From Spongospora subterranea f. sp. subterranea (lineage: Eukaryota; Endomyxa: Phytomyxea; Phytomyxea; Plasmodiophorida), in the NCBI GenBank assembly GCA_049724395.1, contig JAUGWO010000179.1:1-55930 (forward strand): 55,930 nucleotides of DNA, written 5' to 3'. A model generated the notes under the pieces. The model made no database searches, was not told the origin of the DNA, and saw only the letters and a program-made list of their open reading frames with translations. The first letter of the stretch is position 1. Each line of letters starts with the position of its first letter. Position numbers and translations under genes: made by a program. Positions 54,801 through 55,930 of the stretch are shown piece by piece.

Positions 54801-55928
54801 ATCACATTGCGAAGTCCCTTCAGCGAGCTCTACTTTTTGGTGGTCAATTTAAGTTCATCGGAAGTACTCCAGTAGATTGCTGTCTCTTACTACTATGCAA
54901 CCCGCCTTTAAGCAAAGATCTAGTTGTTCTATCAGATTAAGACAAGCCTTGTTCTCATTCGGTGCATTTGTTGTTAAAATCTGGAAGTCGAAGGATGTTT
55001 TTGTAATTTGAATAGTTGACAGGTTACAGTCAGGTTACCTTCTCGACGACTTCAGTCCTGCACAATTGTAAAACCTTGAGATCTGAGGCAAAATCTGATA
55101 GAACAACTAGATCTTTGCTTAAAGGCGGGTTGCATAGTAGTAAGAGACAGCAACTGACGGAGTACTTCCGATGAACTTAAATTGACCACCAAAAGTAGAG
55201 CTCGCTGAAGGGACTTCGCAATGTGATTAGCGTCTGAGGTTGAAACAGTGGCGGACGTGCCATCCGTGAAAGATGTCTATGAAAGAATTGGAAACCGACA
55301 TGCCCAGGTCGTACTTGCTTACCAAAGACGAAACTAAAAATTCGCGTTCATAAGCGACGCCATCGGTGCAAACACTCAACAATTTCAGCCCATCAACATT
55401 TTTCACAATATGCACGAGGCTTTTGTTAAAACGATCGTCAGCATCATTTTTTTTACTGGCTCTAGCAGCCACAATGAACATTGGCGAAACCCCCTTTGGC
55501 ACTTTTTGAACAGTGAGAACGCATGCCTACAAATAATGAGCGCATGAGAAACAGATATGGATGGACAGAAAATACTTTGATTTCAGATGCCAACTCCTGG
55601 AAAACATCGTTGTCTACGGCGCCTGTATATCCATCAGGGGTTAAAGGTTAAGCTGGTATTGTGATGCGGGTATATTCCCCCAACAATACAGCCGTACTTC
55701 GGCAGTGAAAGAAGAGCTGGGACTACCACTGTTGCATCAAATGACAAAGATACGTTCAGGGTAGATGCATAACCCATTGATCGCATTCTGTGAACAAATG
55801 ATGAAAGCCGAGTAATAATGCTAGCAGTATCTAGTGCGATCACATTGATGCCTAAAAAATATGTAAATGTAAATCAGATTACCGAATCAATAAATACAAA
55901 TTTACCTTGAGCTCCACTGGAAATACGC
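54120..55928. repeat. Palindrome of about 1.8 kb (arms about 825 bp, spacer about 140 bp)
   Basis: 54120-54945 is mirrored by about 55085-55915 with roughly 97-98% identity by eye. The spacer at about 54946-55085 is unique. The arms include introns, so this is a DNA-level duplication and not a retro-copy. Mismatches and small indels (for example near 54390/55645) show the arms are not a simple foldback artefact of one molecule. The right arm ends close to the window edge, so its full extent is unknown. Confidence 0.85.
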
Positions 55929-55930
55929 TG
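55227..55930 (-). CDS. Right copy of the unidentified intron-containing gene, cut by the window edge
   Basis: Inverted copy of the gene at 54117-54800. From the window edge it reads an upstream exon (RISSGAQ) and a 54-bp intron, then GINVIALDTASIITRLSSF. A second 49-bp intron at about 55531-55580 follows. The last exon contains VPKGVSPMFIVAARAS, LVHIVKNVDGLKLLSVCTDG and EREFLVSSLVSKYDLGMS and ends FHGWHVRHCFNLRR at TAG 55227. The last exon is whole here, whereas it is damaged in the left copy. The middle exon has its own small insertion near 55645. The gene continues beyond the window. Confidence 0.5.

Overview
The window is nuclear DNA of a eukaryote, probably a unicellular one. Host genes have GT-AG introns that are mostly very short (about 48-60 bp), one tRNA gene has ordinary eukaryotic internal structure, and several DNA transposon and retrotransposon families are present. 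I cannot place the organism. Short introns, several predicted secreted or single-pass membrane proteins and a heavy load of mobile elements would fit a parasitic protist, but that is inference.

Layout. 0-20 kb is almost entirely mobile DNA: an intron-bearing MULE-type transposase gene (63-2794), a tandem duplication beside it, two Ty1/copia elements facing each other in opposite orientation (about 3.9-12.2 kb), an apparently intact Tc1/mariner-like element with long terminal inverted repeats and TA target duplication (12221-14769), a decayed relative partly folded into a palindrome (14.8-17.2 kb), a 52-bp minisatellite (18.1-19.3 kb) and a pogo-like remnant (19.5-20.3 kb). 21.7-25.3 kb holds two host genes on the minus strand: a small type I membrane protein and an 11-exon coiled-coil protein whose exon phases all agree. 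A 60-bp minisatellite (25.4-27.1 kb) and a 5'-truncated LINE with RNase H (27.5-30.6 kb) follow.

31-50 kb is the host-gene part: a five-exon CstF-64 homologue (31251-33482), tRNA-Thr(AGU), a five-exon secreted Asp/His-rich protein whose internal exons look like repeats of one another (35200-35822), a 450-residue secreted protein (38891-40243), a two-exon probable mitochondrial ribosomal protein (43472-43816), a small membrane protein (44288-44536), a 33-bp minisatellite of about 69 units that stays open in every plus-strand frame and runs into a membrane-anchor-like tail (44.9-47.4 kb), and a seven-exon PAT1 homologue (47992-50133). Scraps of copia elements lie between these genes.

A second Tc1/mariner-like subfamily is inserted about 200 bp upstream of the PAT1 start codon. 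After a boxed Ty3/gypsy gag scrap, the window ends in a roughly 1.8-kb palindrome carrying two inverted copies of an unidentified intron-containing gene. CstF-64 (mRNA 3'-end cleavage) and PAT1 (mRNA decapping/decay) both act on mRNA but are unlikely to be co-regulated here. The recurring theme is inverted duplication: at least five separate places hold inverted copies of transposon pieces.
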